NCBI GenBank assembly: GCA_023438115.1
Contig: JAEZEB010000062.1
Span: 1-8,832, forward strand
From: Pseudomonadota bacterium
GTDB lineage: Bacteria > Pseudomonadota > Gammaproteobacteria > Burkholderiales > Burkholderiaceae_C
Reading direction: 5' to 3'
Length of the DNA: 8,832 nucleotides
The first letter of the stretch is position 1, and each line of letters starts with the position of its first letter. Shown here piece by piece: positions 8,013-8,832 of the stretch. Both the position numbers and the translations under genes were made by a program. The notes beneath the pieces were generated by a model. That model worked only from the letters and a program-made list of their open reading frames with translations. It ran no database searches and was not told where the DNA came from.

Positions 8013-8832
8013 TCAGGTGACCGCATGCTGGCGGTTGAATTCGGGCCGGCGCCATTCGCCGTCCTCCAGGACCTGCCGCAGGTGCTCCACGGCGTTCCAC
8101 GTGTCCTCGAAACCGAGGTACAGCGGCGTGAAGCCGAAGCGCAGGATGTCCGGCTGCCCCGCGCGGAAGTCGCCGATGACCCCGCGCGCGATCAGCGCCT
8201 GGATGATGGCGTAGGCGCCTTCGTCGCGCGTGAGGCAGACCTGCGAGCCGCGCGCCGCGTGCGCGCGCGGCGTCGCCAGCGCCAGGCCGTGGCCCGCGCA
8301 ACGCTCCTCGACCAGCTGGATGAACAGGTCGGTGAGCGCCAGCGACTTGCGGCGCAGGGCAGGCATGCCGCCGAGGGCATCGGCGGCCAGCATCGCGTCG
8401 AGGCCGCATTCGAGCGCCGTCATGCTCAGCACGGGCTGCGTGCCGCAGAGGTAGCGCGCGATGCCCGTCGCCGGCCGGTAGTCGGGCGTGAAGGCGAAGG
8501 GCGCCGCGTGGCTCCACCAGCCGGAGAGCGGCTGCCAGAAGCGGTCCGCGTGGCGCGGATGCACCCACACGAAAGCCGGCGCGCCCGGCCCGCCATTGAG
8601 GTACTTGTAGCCGCAGCCCACGGCGAAATCCGCCTGCGCCGCATGCAGGTCGACCTCCACCGCGCCCGCGCTGTGCGCCAGGTCCCACACCACCAGCGCG
8701 CCGGCCGCGTGCGCGGCGCGCGTGACGGCGGCCATGTCGTGCATGGCGCCGGTACGGTAGTTGACGTGGGTGAGCATCAGCACCGCCACGCCTTCGTCGA
8801 GCGCGCCGGCGATCGCGTCGGCTTCCAGCAGG
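8013..8832 (-). CDS. kynU: Kynureninase (5' end outside window)
   Basis: A PLP-dependent hydrolase that splits L-kynurenine into anthranilate and L-alanine. About 272 C-terminal residues of a roughly 415-residue enzyme are present; the frame is open to the right edge, so the start is missing. Seen directly: the PLP-contacting Asp in VWDLAHSAGAVEVDL, the Schiff-base Lys in CGYKYLNGGPGAP (codon 8604-8606), the GWWSH substrate-pocket motif, and the C-terminal QPDILRFGFTPLY block typical of the family. The TGA stop is one base before the kynA ATG, so the two genes form an operon. Cysteine desulfurases share the fold, but the NGGPG and GWWSH motifs and the kynA neighbour settle the assignment. Confidence 0.95.
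   Translation of the reverse strand, partial: LLEADAIAGALDEGVAVLMLTHVNYRTGAMHDMAAVTRAAHAAGALVVWDLAHSAGAVEVDLHAAQADFAVGCGYKYLNGGPGAPAFVWVHPRHADRFWQPLSGWWSHAAPFAFTPDYRPATGIARYLCGTQPVLSMTALECGLDAMLAADALGGMPALRRKSLALTDLFIQLVEERCAGHGLALATPRAHAARGSQVCLTRDEGAYAIIQALIARGVIGDFRAGQPDILRFGFTPLYLGFEDTWNAVEHLRQVLEDGEWRRPEFNRQHAVT

Overview
The DNA is G+C-rich (roughly two thirds G+C by eye), tightly packed, and its proteins look proteobacterial. The kynurenine-pathway pair, the long AcnA-type aconitase and the YqiJ/YqiK pair fit a betaproteobacterium of the order Burkholderiales (Comamonadaceae-like). This placement is inferred from protein character, not from a marker gene. Seven of the eight genes have confident family assignments. 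There are no RNA genes, insertion sequences, CRISPR arrays or prophage genes, and no non-coding gap exceeds 77 bases.

Plus strand, left part: the 3' portion of an Fe-S aconitate hydratase (TCA cycle) fills 1-2298. Its stop codon overlaps by four bases (GTGA) the GTG start of a single-component FAD-dependent aromatic-type monooxygenase (2295-3488). The two are probably co-translated, although no metabolic link is obvious.

Minus strand, right part, read right to left: kynU (kynureninase, running off the right edge) is followed one base later by kynA (tryptophan 2,3-dioxygenase). These are two steps of tryptophan breakdown to anthranilate; kynB is not in the window. Just past the kynA stop lies a 77-base A+T-rich gap with a good sigma70-type promoter overlaid by repeated TTGAAT/ATTCAA half-sites. 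It leads into a four-gene minus-strand operon: a small protein with a ribbon-helix-helix-like N-terminus and helical C-terminus, a PspA/IM30-family coiled-coil protein, a YqiJ-type membrane protein with a C-terminal OB-fold, and a YqiK-type flotillin. The last gene ends four bases from the end of the convergent monooxygenase gene.

The most interesting part is this four-gene cluster at 3493-7094. PspA proteins coat and stabilise stressed inner membrane, and flotillin with its NfeD/YqiJ partner organises membrane microdomains. Together with a candidate DNA-binding autoregulator and a matching operator, they look like a self-contained, locally regulated membrane-integrity system that lacks the classical sigma54/PspF control. 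The component families are known; the first gene and the operator logic are what I could not assign to anything described.
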